From Chitinivorax sp. B (GTDB lineage Bacteria; Pseudomonadota; Gammaproteobacteria; Burkholderiales; SCOH01): 64,000 nt of DNA. Position numbers and translations under genes: made by a program. Each line of letters opens with the position of its first letter. The first letter of the stretch is position 1. The stretch is taken from assembly GCF_005503445.1 (NCBI RefSeq), contig NZ_SCOH01000020.1:1-64000 (forward strand). The letters are read 5' to 3'. The notes below the pieces were generated by a model that worked only from the letters and a program-made list of their open reading frames with translations, was not told the DNA's origin and searched no databases. Positions 8,723 to 17,675 of this stretch are shown piece by piece.

Positions 8723-9853
8723 CTATAACACCCAGTCTTCGTTGCCCGCCCGCCAATAGTCACACTGGCGTTGCACCACGGCAGACAACATACGGTGTTG
8801 CTGGAATTGTTCGCGAATCCAGTCGGCATCGGTTTTCATGCGCATGGCCCGTACACGCAGATAACCCAGTGCATCCTGCGTCCCTAACCGCGCTGCAGTT
8901 TCGCTGAGCATATCCAGCGTGGTGAACAAATCCTGTCGCAGTTCTGGCTGGGCACCAGTCTCCGCGTCTGACAAGGTCCCGGCCATGCCAAAACGGCAAG
9001 CCTGGAAGCGATTGTAGGCATAAGTTTGGTACAGATCCGGATGGGCCGATAATTCTGGATGATCTAAGAAATAGGCGGCCAGTGTTCTGGCATAGGCCGC
9101 CAATGCAACCGAGGTTTCCAGTTGTAACGGTGTATCGCAGACACGAACTTCGACTGTCCCATATTCAGGTTTAGGGCGAATATCCCAATAGAAGTCCTTC
9201 ATGCTGGCGACAATGCCATAGCTCGACATTTTGGAGAAATAAGCCTGAAAATCGGCCCAAGAGCTCAGCATCGGCATGAAGCCGGAAAGCGGGAACGCAT
9301 TTACGCTGGTCAGTCGAGACGACTGGAACGAGGTGTCGACACCTTGGTGAAATGGAGACGAAGCTGACAAGGCGATGAAATGCGGGACATAGCGACCCAG
9401 CAAGAGTGTCAGTCGAACTGCGGCATCACCATCCGGTACGCCGATATGGATATGCTGGCCGTAAACTGTAAATTGTTTTGCCAGATAGCCATATAGCTCA
9501 GACACCAACATGTACCGCTCTTTCGGATAGATGCGCTGGTCGCCCCAGTGCTGGAATGGGTGGGAGCCACCACCTGCAATACCGAGATTGAGCTTGTCAG
9601 CGCAATCCAGCATCAGTGTGCGAATCTCGCGCAGCTCTTGTAGCATTTCATGGTGGCTGCGGTGGATGGCGCTGCCGACTTCAATCATGCTTTCGGTGAT
9701 TTCAGGTTTGATGTCGAAATTGTGCTTTTTACGACCAATCAACGTCAACAGATCGGGCGCGCCGCGCGTCAAGTTGAAATCTCGACGGTTGACGATTTGC
9801 AGTTCGAGCTCGATACCAAAGGTCAGTGGTTCGGAAGGGGTGAATTCAAGCAT
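8723..9853 (-). CDS. YbdK-type carboxylate-amine ligase (glutamate-cysteine ligase 2 family)
   Basis: A 376-residue cytoplasmic enzyme of the GCS2 family, ATP-dependent ligases with weak glutamate-cysteine ligase activity. Diagnostic features are the opening TFGIELELQIV, the HQGVDTSFQSSR segment, and WDIRPKPEYGTVEVRVCDTP, which contains the conserved acidic and Arg residues of the family. Length matches YbdK proteins (about 370). It starts 21 bases after the stop of the upstream antiporter gene and is probably cotranscribed with it. The physiological substrate of this family is not settled. Confidence 0.9.
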   Translation of the reverse strand: MLEFTPSEPLTFGIELELQIVNRRDFNLTRGAPDLLTLIGRKKHNFDIKPEITESMIEVGSAIHRSHHEMLQELREIRTLMLDCADKLNLGIAGGGSHPFQHWGDQRIYPKERYMLVSELYGYLAKQFTVYGQHIHIGVPDGDAAVRLTLLLGRYVPHFIALSASSPFHQGVDTSFQSSRLTSVNAFPLSGFMPMLSSWADFQAYFSKMSSYGIVASMKDFYWDIRPKPEYGTVEVRVCDTPLQLETSVALAAYARTLAAYFLDHPELSAHPDLYQTYAYNRFQACRFGMAGTLSDAETGAQPELRQDLFTTLDMLSETAARLGTQDALGYLRVRAMRMKTDADWIREQFQQHRMLSAVVQRQCDYWRAGNEDWVL

Positions 9854-9874
9854 ATATGGGCTCCGTTAGCGGGC

Positions 9875-11083
9875 TCAAGATTTGGCTTCGCCACTGGCTG
9901 TTAGGGCGAGACGTAGTACCAGCGGGCCGGTCAGTTCCAGCAATGCGAGCACTGAGATCATCAAGGCGGACAGTTCTGCCCCAAAGTCGGGATAGGGGGC
10001 GGACACATGCAAGGCTAGCAAGGTGGCTACACCAGACATCGGAAACAGGCTGATACCCAGCCACATGCCCTTTTTCCAGCTGATCCCATTGAACCAGGCA
10101 AGCAGCCCAGTGGTGGTGGTCATCACTACGCTGCGCAAGGCGATGAAGGCCAACGCCAGCCCGATGAATTCCGGTAAATAGCGCAAGGAAATCTGCGCGC
10201 CGGTATACACGAACAGAATCGTGCACAACATGGCATTGATTGGCGCTAATTCATCTTCACGAATGAACCACATCGCATGAGTACTGCGGGTCGTGGCGCC
10301 CATGACCAGCAAGGCGATCAACGAGGACAATCCGAGGCTGCTGCCCAGACCGACTACCAAGGCAACTGCAGCAATGATCAAGGTACCTTGTTGCATGCTG
10401 GATTCGATTTTCAGGACTGTCGGTAGCGTCAGTAGTCGTGCAGCCAGCCAACCCAACAAGCACCCACCGACGACTCGATAGGTCGAATGGATAATGGCGG
10501 TATACCACGCAGGTTGATGCTGCATGTAATGTGCACTTAGGCACACTGCAAACAGCAAGATGGCCAGCGCATTCCCCAAGGCGGTCAGATGCAACATGCG
10601 CTCGGTCAACTGACCTTCGGCTTTCAGCTCACGGACCAGCAGCAATGCCACCGCCGGGGAACTGGTAATGCCGATCGAAGCCACCATGCTGGCCGGTAGG
10701 GTGGGAATCCCCGCCAGACTGAGACTTAGGAAGAGTGCAGCAAAGGTCAAGGCGCTGACCATCAGGCCCGTGAACAATAGCCAGCGTTCCCGCAGTAGCC
10801 ATCGCACATCAATGCGCCTGCCTAGCTCAAATAGTACTAGTCCAAGCGCAATATCGACAATGAATCGGAACTCATCCAGACCGGACTGTGTGAGCAGATT
10901 CAAACCTGATGGGCCGATGGCCAGCCCGGATAACAGACAGCCGGTAATGAACGGGACATGCAACATGCGTCGGCAAAGCGATGCCCCCAACACGCCGGCC
11001 GCCAGTAGCAAGCCGAGCACCAATAACGTGACCATGTCGCCGGATGGCTTCACATTCAACCAGGAAATCAAGGATTCTGGCAT
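9875..11083 (-). CDS. Cation/proton antiporter, CPA2-like membrane domain
   Basis: A 402-residue, highly hydrophobic protein with about 12 membrane segments, of the monovalent cation:proton antiporter family (Kef/NhaS-like). It has the internal-repeat organisation of the family, GPSGLNLL near the third segment, a VDIALGLVLFELGRRID segment carrying acidic residues, and SPAVALLLVRELKAEG in mid-membrane. There is no C-terminal TrkA or RCK domain, so regulation by nucleotides is not expected. AAGGAG eight bases before the ATG at 11083 supports this start rather than one 29 codons upstream. Its neighbour downstream is the YbdK-like ligase (gap 21 bases); Kef-type antiporters are linked to glutathione, so this pairing with a glutamate-cysteine ligase family gene may be meaningful. 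Confidence 0.9.
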   Translation of the reverse strand: MPESLISWLNVKPSGDMVTLLVLGLLLAAGVLGASLCRRMLHVPFITGCLLSGLAIGPSGLNLLTQSGLDEFRFIVDIALGLVLFELGRRIDVRWLLRERWLLFTGLMVSALTFAALFLSLSLAGIPTLPASMVASIGITSSPAVALLLVRELKAEGQLTERMLHLTALGNALAILLFAVCLSAHYMQHQPAWYTAIIHSTYRVVGGCLLGWLAARLLTLPTVLKIESSMQQGTLIIAAVALVVGLGSSLGLSSLIALLVMGATTRSTHAMWFIREDELAPINAMLCTILFVYTGAQISLRYLPEFIGLALAFIALRSVVMTTTTGLLAWFNGISWKKGMWLGISLFPMSGVATLLALHVSAPYPDFGAELSALMISVLALLELTGPLVLRLALTASGEAKS

Positions 11084-11555
11084 GACGCTCCTTTCTGTGC
11101 AGAACATTGCGGATGGGCTAGGTGACACGAGGAGCCCGGCGATCATACCGGTTACGGGTTGAGTCACCAAATGGATAAAGGATTCAGCATGTTGGCATGA
11201 GTATCCGCAAATGTCTGCTTTGGTTTATTGTTTGTTGAGCGGTGGGGTGATCCACCTCCGGTTGGATTGTGTACAACCGGGTAACGCCTGCAGGTGTTTT
11301 CAAGTTGGTCTTTTACACATTGAGAATAGTTCCCAAAGTCGATTTATGAACGTTCTGTCTGGTTGCTGGCGAATTGCTGGCGAAGATTGACATGTCATGT
11401 GGAAATTGCTTTGTTGAATGTCAAATCAATGGCTTGCAGTCTGCTACATTGAAAGCGATAGATGCGTGACTGCAAATGTGGCAACCCAATGTGATGAGTG
11501 TCCGGTCGAGGAATGGCTGGAGTATGTTGTCGGCAAATGATTCAAGGGGACTGGA
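11084..11555. other. Divergent intergenic region
   Basis: About 470 bases between the leftward antiporter gene and a rightward solute-binding protein gene. No gene is credible. It contains a perfect inverted repeat CCGGTTG/CAACCGG (11258-11264 and 11274-11280), a near-palindrome around CCTGCAGG (11289-11296), and GACATGTC inside a TTGACATGTCATG stretch near 11388. These may be regulator sites for the two divergent promoters, but I cannot assign a regulator. Confidence 0.4.
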
Positions 11556-12359
11556 ATGAGCCCGTGGCAAACCAAATTGTTGATCGCACTGGTGGCACTT
11601 GCACCAGGTTGGACCTACGCGGCCGATACCACCGTGACGTTACTGATTGATGATGCATATCCACCGTATGCCTACAAGCAGAATGACAAGGCGGCCGGTA
11701 TATACCCTGATGTATTACGAATGGCTGCTAGCAAGTTGAAGGGGTTCAAGGTGGAGCTGGTCCCTAAGCCATGGAAACGAGCGCTGGCCGAGGTGGAGGC
11801 CGGTATGGCCATGGGTGTGGTGCCACCGTACTATCGACCGATTGAGCGACCTTGGATCAGGCCTTATTCGGTGCCGATTCTGGAGGAGCGAGTGGTGGTG
11901 TTTTGTCGCCGTGAGATGTTTTCAGATAGTCCACGCTTGCGTTGGCCGGATGACTATCGTGGTTTGACGTTTGGCAACAATATGGGCTTTGTGCTGGGAG
12001 GGCAGCCCTTCTGGACTGCAGTGCAGATGGGTTTGATCACCGTACAGGAAGCCCCGGGTAGCCGCACCAATCTGACCAAACTGATCAACAAGCGCATTGA
12101 TTGCTATTTGAACGACCGGTTGGCCATTCTCTCTGAGATTGCACAGATGCGGCGGGATGGCATCTACGATGATATCAAGCATGCTCACATTCAAGAGGGG
12201 GCCACAATTTCCATCGAGAATGGGCATATTGGCTACAGCAGCGTAGATGGTGAACGATTCGCTCACAAAGACGAATTTGTCAAACAGATGGATGCCATTT
12301 TGACTTTGATGCGGCAATCTGGCGATATCCAGCGGATTGTGGATCAATATACGCGCTGA
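11556..12359 (+). CDS. Orphan periplasmic solute-binding protein, family 3
   Basis: A 267-residue exported protein: signal peptide to about residue 22 (TYA-AD), then the family 3 bilobed binding fold opening with VTLLIDDAYPPYAYKQND. The aromatic pair in PPYAY is typical of ligand-binding first strands in this family. KPWKRALAEVEAG and the YLNDRLAIL hinge region also match. AAGGGGA precedes the ATG. No transporter components are nearby. It is only distantly similar to the other two orphan binding proteins in this window (7774-8538 and 22700-23551), so this is not a recent duplication. The ligand is unknown. Confidence 0.87.
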   Translation: MSPWQTKLLIALVALAPGWTYAADTTVTLLIDDAYPPYAYKQNDKAAGIYPDVLRMAASKLKGFKVELVPKPWKRALAEVEAGMAMGVVPPYYRPIERPWIRPYSVPILEERVVVFCRREMFSDSPRLRWPDDYRGLTFGNNMGFVLGGQPFWTAVQMGLITVQEAPGSRTNLTKLINKRIDCYLNDRLAILSEIAQMRRDGIYDDIKHAHIQEGATISIENGHIGYSSVDGERFAHKDEFVKQMDAILTLMRQSGDIQRIVDQYTR

Positions 12360-12463
12360 TCTGGGGCGTTTTATCACAAAAACAAAGGCGCGGCTGGTGC
12401 TGGATTCGCAGGCTCTACTGAACCATTGCTACGTGGGCTAACGTAACAATGATGCTGAGCCGC

Positions 12464-13429
12464 TTATGCATCAGTGACCGCTGGCGTGTTTTCACTGGAA
12501 CGGGGCGCGTTGGTGACCCCGAACGGGATGTGAACGGACGGCAGGACTGTTGACGTTGGTTCCAGATGCAAGCGCTGATCATCAAAGAAGATGTGTGGCT
12601 GCATTACTTCCAGAATGCGTTTCTTCTCGACACCACCCAGAAAAAACGCCTCATTGACAAAAATATCCCAACTGCGCATGGTGTTGATGACACGTTCATG
12701 AGATGGTGCGTTACGTGCGGTGACAATGGATACTCGTAACCGAGGTTGATAGTGTTGATCTTGACTGGCGCGATCCAGCTCTTGGCGCTGGATCAGCGAC
12801 AGTTTTTTCAGAAACTGGGCCAACGGGCCAGGATTGTGCGGTATGTTGACATGCTGCTGTTCATGGGCATGAAAGCGGCCGATATCTCGGGTGTGTTGGA
12901 AAACCGCTTCGGCCTGATCGTCGGCTAGTACGCCATCGAAATCTAACGCAATCCGCAATTCGTGATCGTCCGGATCATCCGGTGCATTGGAGTGCAACAC
13001 CTGACCTGCAGGGTAACCGGCCTCCATGGCCTGCTTCACGTCATCTTCGTTGGCGGACAGGAATAGACTGATGTTCAGTGCTGGAATATAGCGATAGGGT
13101 GAGCGACCCTGCAGGAATACTGCCCGTGTCATGTCCAGCTCGTAATGCTTGATGGTGTCCATGACCCGCATCCCTGTGTCTGGATCGTTACGTGACAACA
13201 GGATCACCTCAATGGGCGGGTCTGCTGGATTGACTGCGTTGATTGACAGCAATCGTTTGATGAATGGAAAGGCAACACCCGGTGCAAGTGGCTGATGTTG
13301 CTTGTCACGTTGATATTGACGATAGGTGGCTTCACCTTGTTCGCGAAACACCTGATCGGATTCCGCCAGATCAAATAAAGCACTGGAGGCCAAACCGACT
13401 ACCAATCGTTTTTCCAGTTCGTAGGGCAT
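12464..13429 (-). CDS. Cytosolic 5'-nucleotidase family protein
   Basis: A 321-residue HAD-superfamily protein of the bacterial 5'-nucleotidase family related to vertebrate cytosolic 5'-nucleotidase I. It has the opening PYELEKRLVVGLASSALFDL, a central IALDFDGVLADDQAE motif with the nucleophile and acid Asp pair (DFDGV), RVSIVTARNAP as the second HAD motif and FFDDQRLH as the acidic last motif. It should remove the phosphate from nucleoside monophosphates in the cytoplasm. An alternative GTG start at 13534 would add 35 residues and begin just after the stop of the upstream hydrolase gene; the ATG at 13429 better matches the family's usual beginning. The gene follows the metallo-hydrolase gene closely and may be in its operon. 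Confidence 0.88.
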   Translation of the reverse strand: MPYELEKRLVVGLASSALFDLAESDQVFREQGEATYRQYQRDKQHQPLAPGVAFPFIKRLLSINAVNPADPPIEVILLSRNDPDTGMRVMDTIKHYELDMTRAVFLQGRSPYRYIPALNISLFLSANEDDVKQAMEAGYPAGQVLHSNAPDDPDDHELRIALDFDGVLADDQAEAVFQHTRDIGRFHAHEQQHVNIPHNPGPLAQFLKKLSLIQRQELDRASQDQHYQPRLRVSIVTARNAPSHERVINTMRSWDIFVNEAFFLGGVEKKRILEVMQPHIFFDDQRLHLEPTSTVLPSVHIPFGVTNAPRSSENTPAVTDA

Positions 13430-13537
13430 GATGTGGTCAGCGTTGTTGTCAAAGAGTGGTGCCTGAACAGTGTGGCGTCCGCATTGAATCACGGGGCTTG
13501 GTACTTGGGAAGCGCTACTCGCGGAATTGATCACGAA

Positions 13538-14476
13538 TCAATCTGTACGACGGGGGATTGGTACACAGTCCAGATCATTGGCAAATTGCAGCTTGCCTTG
13601 ATAATGATGGCGAATGGTACGAGTTGTCGTTGTTTCTTGCCCCAAGGTGCGTTGCATGCGATGTGAAAGTAACAAATGTTGGACCTTGCTCAGTGACGCA
13701 ATCTCGCCAATACGTGACGGAGGCATGTGCAGAGCCCGTTCCACACCTTGTGCGCCCTCGGGTACAGCATTGTGAGCTACCAGCAAACCAGCGCCACGGG
13801 TCAGTTTGATCAAGGCCTCGCCGTTACCATTGGTATCGCCGGAAAACACCACTGCATGTTCACCAATATCGACGCGCCAGGCCAAGGCGGGAACTGCCCC
13901 GTGTGCCACACTGGCGGCTGTCAGTTGTAGTCGGTCTTGTTGCAGCACGGGCATTTTGTCTTCGCCTTCCGGCAGAATATCTTGTGGTCGCAACTGATAG
14001 GAGGCCTGATCATCACCAGAAACGAATCGTTCCAGATACCGATAGGCACCACCCTGCATACCCAGCAGCGACTTCAACCATTCGCTGGTCGGTGGAAAAC
14101 GGCTGCTACCGTCTGGTCCCAGCACGGGCAAATCGCGGGATCGGTCTCCAAAGAAGCCTGCCTTGACGTAGGCTGGCAGGTCAGCGCTGTGATCGGTATG
14201 CAGATGTGTCAGGGCAATCGCCTCCAGCATTTCAAACCGTGCACTCACCCGACCGAAGTTCACAGCACTGCCAGGGCCCGCATCAATCAATACCCGACTG
14301 CGGCCGTGATCCCAGATCAGGTAACTGCTCTGAGCACGACCGGTCAACTCAGGCCCGCCAGACCCTAGTACCTGCACGTAAACACCGGTCGTCGGGCAGC
14401 CTTGTGGCTTGGCCCAGGCGAGGGTGCTGCTTGCAAGCAGGGCAACACAGCCGATCAAGTAGGTAGACCGCCGCAT
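13538..14476 (-). CDS. Secreted metallo-beta-lactamase-fold hydrolase
   Basis: A 312-residue protein with a signal peptide (MRRSTYLIG to about LAWA, residue 22), so a periplasmic enzyme. The metal site motif LTHLHTDHSAD (HxHxDH) is intact, followed by VAHGAVPALAWRV, VVFSGDTNGNGE (the Asp ligand) and a final LLLSHRM His. The pattern resembles the ribonuclease Z/arylsulfatase-like branch that hydrolyses phosphate or sulfate esters. The ATG at 14476 is favoured because it gives a proper signal peptide; an upstream ATG would hide it behind a 34-residue charged leader. The downstream gene is a 5'-nucleotidase, so a role in ester or nucleotide breakdown is possible, but the substrate is unknown. 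Confidence 0.87.
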   Translation of the reverse strand: MRRSTYLIGCVALLASSTLAWAKPQGCPTTGVYVQVLGSGGPELTGRAQSSYLIWDHGRSRVLIDAGPGSAVNFGRVSARFEMLEAIALTHLHTDHSADLPAYVKAGFFGDRSRDLPVLGPDGSSRFPPTSEWLKSLLGMQGGAYRYLERFVSGDDQASYQLRPQDILPEGEDKMPVLQQDRLQLTAASVAHGAVPALAWRVDIGEHAVVFSGDTNGNGEALIKLTRGAGLLVAHNAVPEGAQGVERALHMPPSRIGEIASLSKVQHLLLSHRMQRTLGQETTTTRTIRHHYQGKLQFANDLDCVPIPRRTD

Positions 14477-14657
14477 CGGCTGTATGCGGCATGTATTTTG
14501 AGCGTCTGCCTGATCTGATTTGGAGCGGCAATCACTGTGCAAGCATTGTCGCTGGGCAATGAGTGCGGAACGTGGCATGGGACTATTCCTGGAAAATGTG
14601 CTTGGTCGTTCATCCTGCGAAAATCTGACAACGGGCAGGAATAAACCGGATCAGCAG

Positions 14658-15095
14658 TCACATGATCACGGCCAAGTGAAACTTTCCGCTATGGGGTATC
14701 ACACTCTCCAGTACATCGACGCAGTTTGCCAGCTCTTCGACCAGCATGCGTTGTTGAGTGGGCGGTAACCATTCCTCTCGATGATCCTGCAAATGGATGT
14801 GCAGCGCTTTGAGCGTGGCCAGGCCGGCTTCGGCATCGAACCATTCCATATCCTCTACGCTATAGCCTTTGTCATCGTCGTCATCCGACGAATCATCATC
14901 ATCGTCATCGCCAAAATCATCAGCCATGTTGTATTCGACATCGGTTTCATCGGTGAAGGACGATAACTTGGCAACACCCAGTTCGTCACAAAGCTCATCC
15001 AGATCATCGCAATAATCGAACATTAGTGAATGGTTATCACTGTCCTCTGAACAATGGCCGTTTTCCAGGGTTTGAATCCAGAATGTCATGCTCAT
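14658..15095 (-). CDS. Unknown acidic protein with aspartate run
   Basis: A 145-residue cytoplasmic protein that I do not recognise. It is strongly acidic. The middle (about residues 55-72) is a low-complexity tract of Asp and Ser encoded by GAT/GAC repeats, flanked by folded-looking ends: FWIQTLENGHCSEDSD at the N-terminus and a helical C-terminal half (EAGLATLKALHIHLQDH, then MLVEELANCVDVLE). The ends suggest two small domains joined by the Asp-rich linker. AGGAG upstream supports the ATG at 15095; a second ATG two codons later is also possible. It is transcribed away from the PH-domain gene at 15301, with which it shares the upstream region. Confidence 0.75.
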   Translation of the reverse strand: MSMTFWIQTLENGHCSEDSDNHSLMFDYCDDLDELCDELGVAKLSSFTDETDVEYNMADDFGDDDDDDSSDDDDDKGYSVEDMEWFDAEAGLATLKALHIHLQDHREEWLPPTQQRMLVEELANCVDVLESVIPHSGKFHLAVIM

Positions 15096-15300
15096 GGGGG
15101 AAACTCCTGTCAAGATGGGAGAGCGTGGTTGATTGACAGAATCATAGTCACAGTGGCGGCAACGTAACAGGCCCAGTGTACCGATCAACTATGGACACGG
15201 TTGGCAGGCAATGTACTATGCTCATCTGGCCGGTTGGTAAACCTTGCCGGAACCGGTGCATTTCTACTGTGATAAATCATTGACCTGAAAGGTGCAAACC

Positions 15301-15915
15301 ATGTTTGGCAAAGTGGCGGCAGATATGTTGGGTTTGAGTGATATCGGATCGGTGATCGGGCCGGCCGATTACGATAAGGTTGATGCAGATGATTATGTGA
15401 TGCATGAGGACGACGAGAAGATCTATTTCCTGATCAAGTCCAAATCCGACGAGTACTGCTTTACCAATAAAGCGCTGATCCATCTGGATGGCACCAGTGC
15501 CGCCAGTAAAAAACGTATGTTGCGCCGCTATAGCTACCATACTCACCAGATTGCCAATGTGTTGCTGGAAACGGCTGGTACGATCGATATGGATGTCGAA
15601 ATCAAGTTCGATCTAGGCGACCAACACTTCTCCATCGACGTGCATAAAAAGCATCTGGAACCATTGAAAGATCTTTACAAAGCGCTGATCCGCATTGCGG
15701 ATCTGTGTCATGAAAACGAGATTGCGCTGGAAAATGCCCGCCACAGTCTGGAGGTTGCCTCCGCCACATTTGGCCGGAGTGCCTCACACAGCGGGTCGGT
15801 CGTGGACGCATTCAAGGAGCTGAATCAAGCTGCCTTTGACTGGTTGACCAGCGCTAGACGGCAATATTGCGTCAAGGATTTTGGCTTCGTGTTTGAGCGG
15901 TATATTCACAACTGA
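15301..15915 (+). CDS. PH-domain-containing protein (bacterial PH/YvbH-like)
   Basis: A 204-residue cytoplasmic protein without membrane segments. The first 120 residues look like the bacterial pleckstrin-homology domain family: DEKIYFLIKSKSDEYCFTN, then ALIHLDG, RMLRRYSYH, and alternating strands ending in IDMDVEIKFDLGDQHFSIDV, capped by a helix. The C-terminal 80 residues are helical with no recognised domain. GAAAGGTG six bases upstream supports the ATG at 15301 over a GTG nine bases earlier. The function of these PH proteins is not well known. The gene ends facing the leftward oxidoreductase gene, with a hairpin between them. Confidence 0.8.
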   Translation: MFGKVAADMLGLSDIGSVIGPADYDKVDADDYVMHEDDEKIYFLIKSKSDEYCFTNKALIHLDGTSAASKKRMLRRYSYHTHQIANVLLETAGTIDMDVEIKFDLGDQHFSIDVHKKHLEPLKDLYKALIRIADLCHENEIALENARHSLEVASATFGRSASHSGSVVDAFKELNQAAFDWLTSARRQYCVKDFGFVFERYIHN

Positions 15916-15968
15916 TGCAGTTCAACCCTGTCGTGCAACTGGTTGGGTTGACCATGTGGCTGTGTGAT

Positions 15969-15998
15969 AAGGTGATTTGAGCAAGCTCATATCACCTT
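15969..15998. terminator. Long hairpin between convergent genes
   Basis: AAGGTGAT-T-TGAGC (15969-15982) pairs with GCTCA-T-ATCACCTT (15985-15998) with one T:T mismatch and a two-base loop. It overlaps the stop codon of the leftward oxidoreductase gene. There is no good T-tract on either side, so it may be a 3'-end stabiliser or a weak terminator. Confidence 0.4.
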
Positions 15999-17381
15999 GC
16001 CGGGGTTGAATAACCCAGTTGGATCTAGCCAGGCTTTCATGCCACGCATCAACTGTATGCCTGTCGGGTCTCCACAGTCTGCCAGCCGGTCGCGTTTCAA
16101 TTGGCCAATGCCATGTTCCGCGCTGAAAGTACCGCCTGCCTTTTGTACCAAGGCATAGACAATTTCGTTGACTTCGGTCTCGTCCAGAAAAGTCTCCACA
16201 GGCGTGCTTCGGGTATGGGCGACGTTATAGTGCAGATTGCCATCCCCAGCATGGCCAAAAGCGATGATCTCCACCGTCGGGAAGCGTTCCTGCAAGCGTT
16301 GTTCTGCTTCGGTCACAAATGCAGGTATGGCTCCGCAGGGAACCGCGATGTCATGTTTGATGTTGCCGCCAGCCAGCCGTTGTGCTTCCGGGATCAATTC
16401 GCGCCACCGCCATAGTTGTACTGTCTGCGCTTGGTTTTGTGCCAATGCCGCGTCCAGCAAGCCTTGCTGCTGCAGACAATCGGCGAGTAAGGTGTCAAGG
16501 TTGATTCGATCATGGGTGGTTGCAAGTTCCACCAAGGCATACCATGGAGCATCCTCTGCCAGTGGGCGAGAAAGATCAGTCACATGTCGGGCAACCAGTT
16601 CAATACAGGTCCGACTGATCAACTCGAAAGCGGTCAACGCATCACCAGCCTGTAGCTTCAATTGTGTCAATAGAGCCATGCCTTTGGCGACGTTTGGTAG
16701 GGCAATCCAGGCCGTGGCGACCTGTTTCGGGATCGGGGCCAGTTTCAGCGTGGCGGCCGTTACAACACCCAACGTTCCCTCTGCCCCGATGAACAACTGT
16801 TTCAGATCATAACCACTATTGTTTTTCAATAGCGGTCGCAGATCTGACCAGATTTCACCATTGGCCAGTACCACCTCCAGACCCAATACCTGTTGCCGCA
16901 TCATGCCGTGACGAATGACCCGCATTCCACCAGCGTTGGTGGCAATCAGTCCACCCAGTTGCGCGGAGCCACTGGATGCAAGATCAATCGGTAGCTGCAA
17001 GCCACGTGCCGCTGTCAAGCCATTCAGTTGGTCCAACACGATGCCGCTTTCAACGGTAATGGTATCGTCTTGCCAGCCTCGAACGGTGTTCAGGCGTGCC
17101 AAGTTCAAAATCAGGCTGTGCCTGCCGTTCGGTAACGGTGTTGCGCCGCCGACCAGCCCAGTGTTGCCGCCTTGCGGCACAATGCATACACCTGCAGATG
17201 CTGCAAGGCGTACAATCTGTTGTACCTCGGTCACCGTGACGGGGTGTAAAACGGCCAGTGCCAAGCCGTGATATCTGCGACGTTGGTCAAGGCAAAATGG
17301 GGCCATGGATGTGGTGTCAGTCAGCATCCGGGTATTCCCTAGCAAGCGCTGTAGTGCTTCCAGCAAATGAATCGTTTCCAT
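15987..17381 (-). CDS. FAD-linked 2-hydroxyacid dehydrogenase (GlcD/D2HGDH-like)
   Basis: A 464-residue FAD-dependent oxidoreductase of the GlcD/D-lactate/D-2-hydroxyglutarate dehydrogenase family. The FAD-binding PCMH domain includes VCIVPQGGNTGLVGGATP and GLIATNAGGMRVIRHGMM. The C-terminal substrate domain has the metal-binding FGHAGDGNLHYNV and the last family motif FSAEHGIGQLKR. It should oxidise a D-2-hydroxyacid in the cytoplasm and pass electrons to quinone or a flavoprotein. The ATG at 17381 fits the family's N-terminus; an in-frame ATG at 17576 would add 65 residues of unrelated composition. It is divergent from putA. Confidence 0.88.
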   Translation of the reverse strand: METIHLLEALQRLLGNTRMLTDTTSMAPFCLDQRRRYHGLALAVLHPVTVTEVQQIVRLAASAGVCIVPQGGNTGLVGGATPLPNGRHSLILNLARLNTVRGWQDDTITVESGIVLDQLNGLTAARGLQLPIDLASSGSAQLGGLIATNAGGMRVIRHGMMRQQVLGLEVVLANGEIWSDLRPLLKNNSGYDLKQLFIGAEGTLGVVTAATLKLAPIPKQVATAWIALPNVAKGMALLTQLKLQAGDALTAFELISRTCIELVARHVTDLSRPLAEDAPWYALVELATTHDRINLDTLLADCLQQQGLLDAALAQNQAQTVQLWRWRELIPEAQRLAGGNIKHDIAVPCGAIPAFVTEAEQRLQERFPTVEIIAFGHAGDGNLHYNVAHTRSTPVETFLDETEVNEIVYALVQKAGGTFSAEHGIGQLKRDRLADCGDPTGIQLMRGMKAWLDPTGLFNPGKVI

Positions 17382-17601
17382 CTGGCAAGTTTGCCACAGC
17401 CAAAGCCTGCTGTGGCCTTGATATAACGGGATTTGCCAAGGGCATAAAGTATTGCGATTTTCCCCAATGGCTGTGCATGCGAAAATACCGCTAAATCCTG
17501 ATCGATAATCGCCTCCGAGCAGGTACGGAAGGTTGAACCGATCAAGCCCATTCCAGCCGACGACCGGCACCGGCATCTCCCCTTAGATGTGGCCCTGCAG
17601 G

Positions 17602-17630
17602 TTGGCGCTGGAGACGGAATAAATTAATAA
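17602..17630 (+). promoter_or_regulatory. Possible putA promoter
   Basis: TTGGCG (17602-17607) and TAATAA (17625-17630) are separated by 17 bases, 45 bases before the putA start. The -10 match is weak, so this is only a candidate. Confidence 0.3.
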
Positions 17631-17675
17631 TACCGACGGCGTACCCACAAGGTTGCGACCGGCAGGAGACCCCTC

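Noticed and set aside
14880-14925. Short tandem repeat that could be a CRISPR remnant
   Set aside because: It is a trinucleotide Asp-codon run inside a coding sequence, with no spacers.
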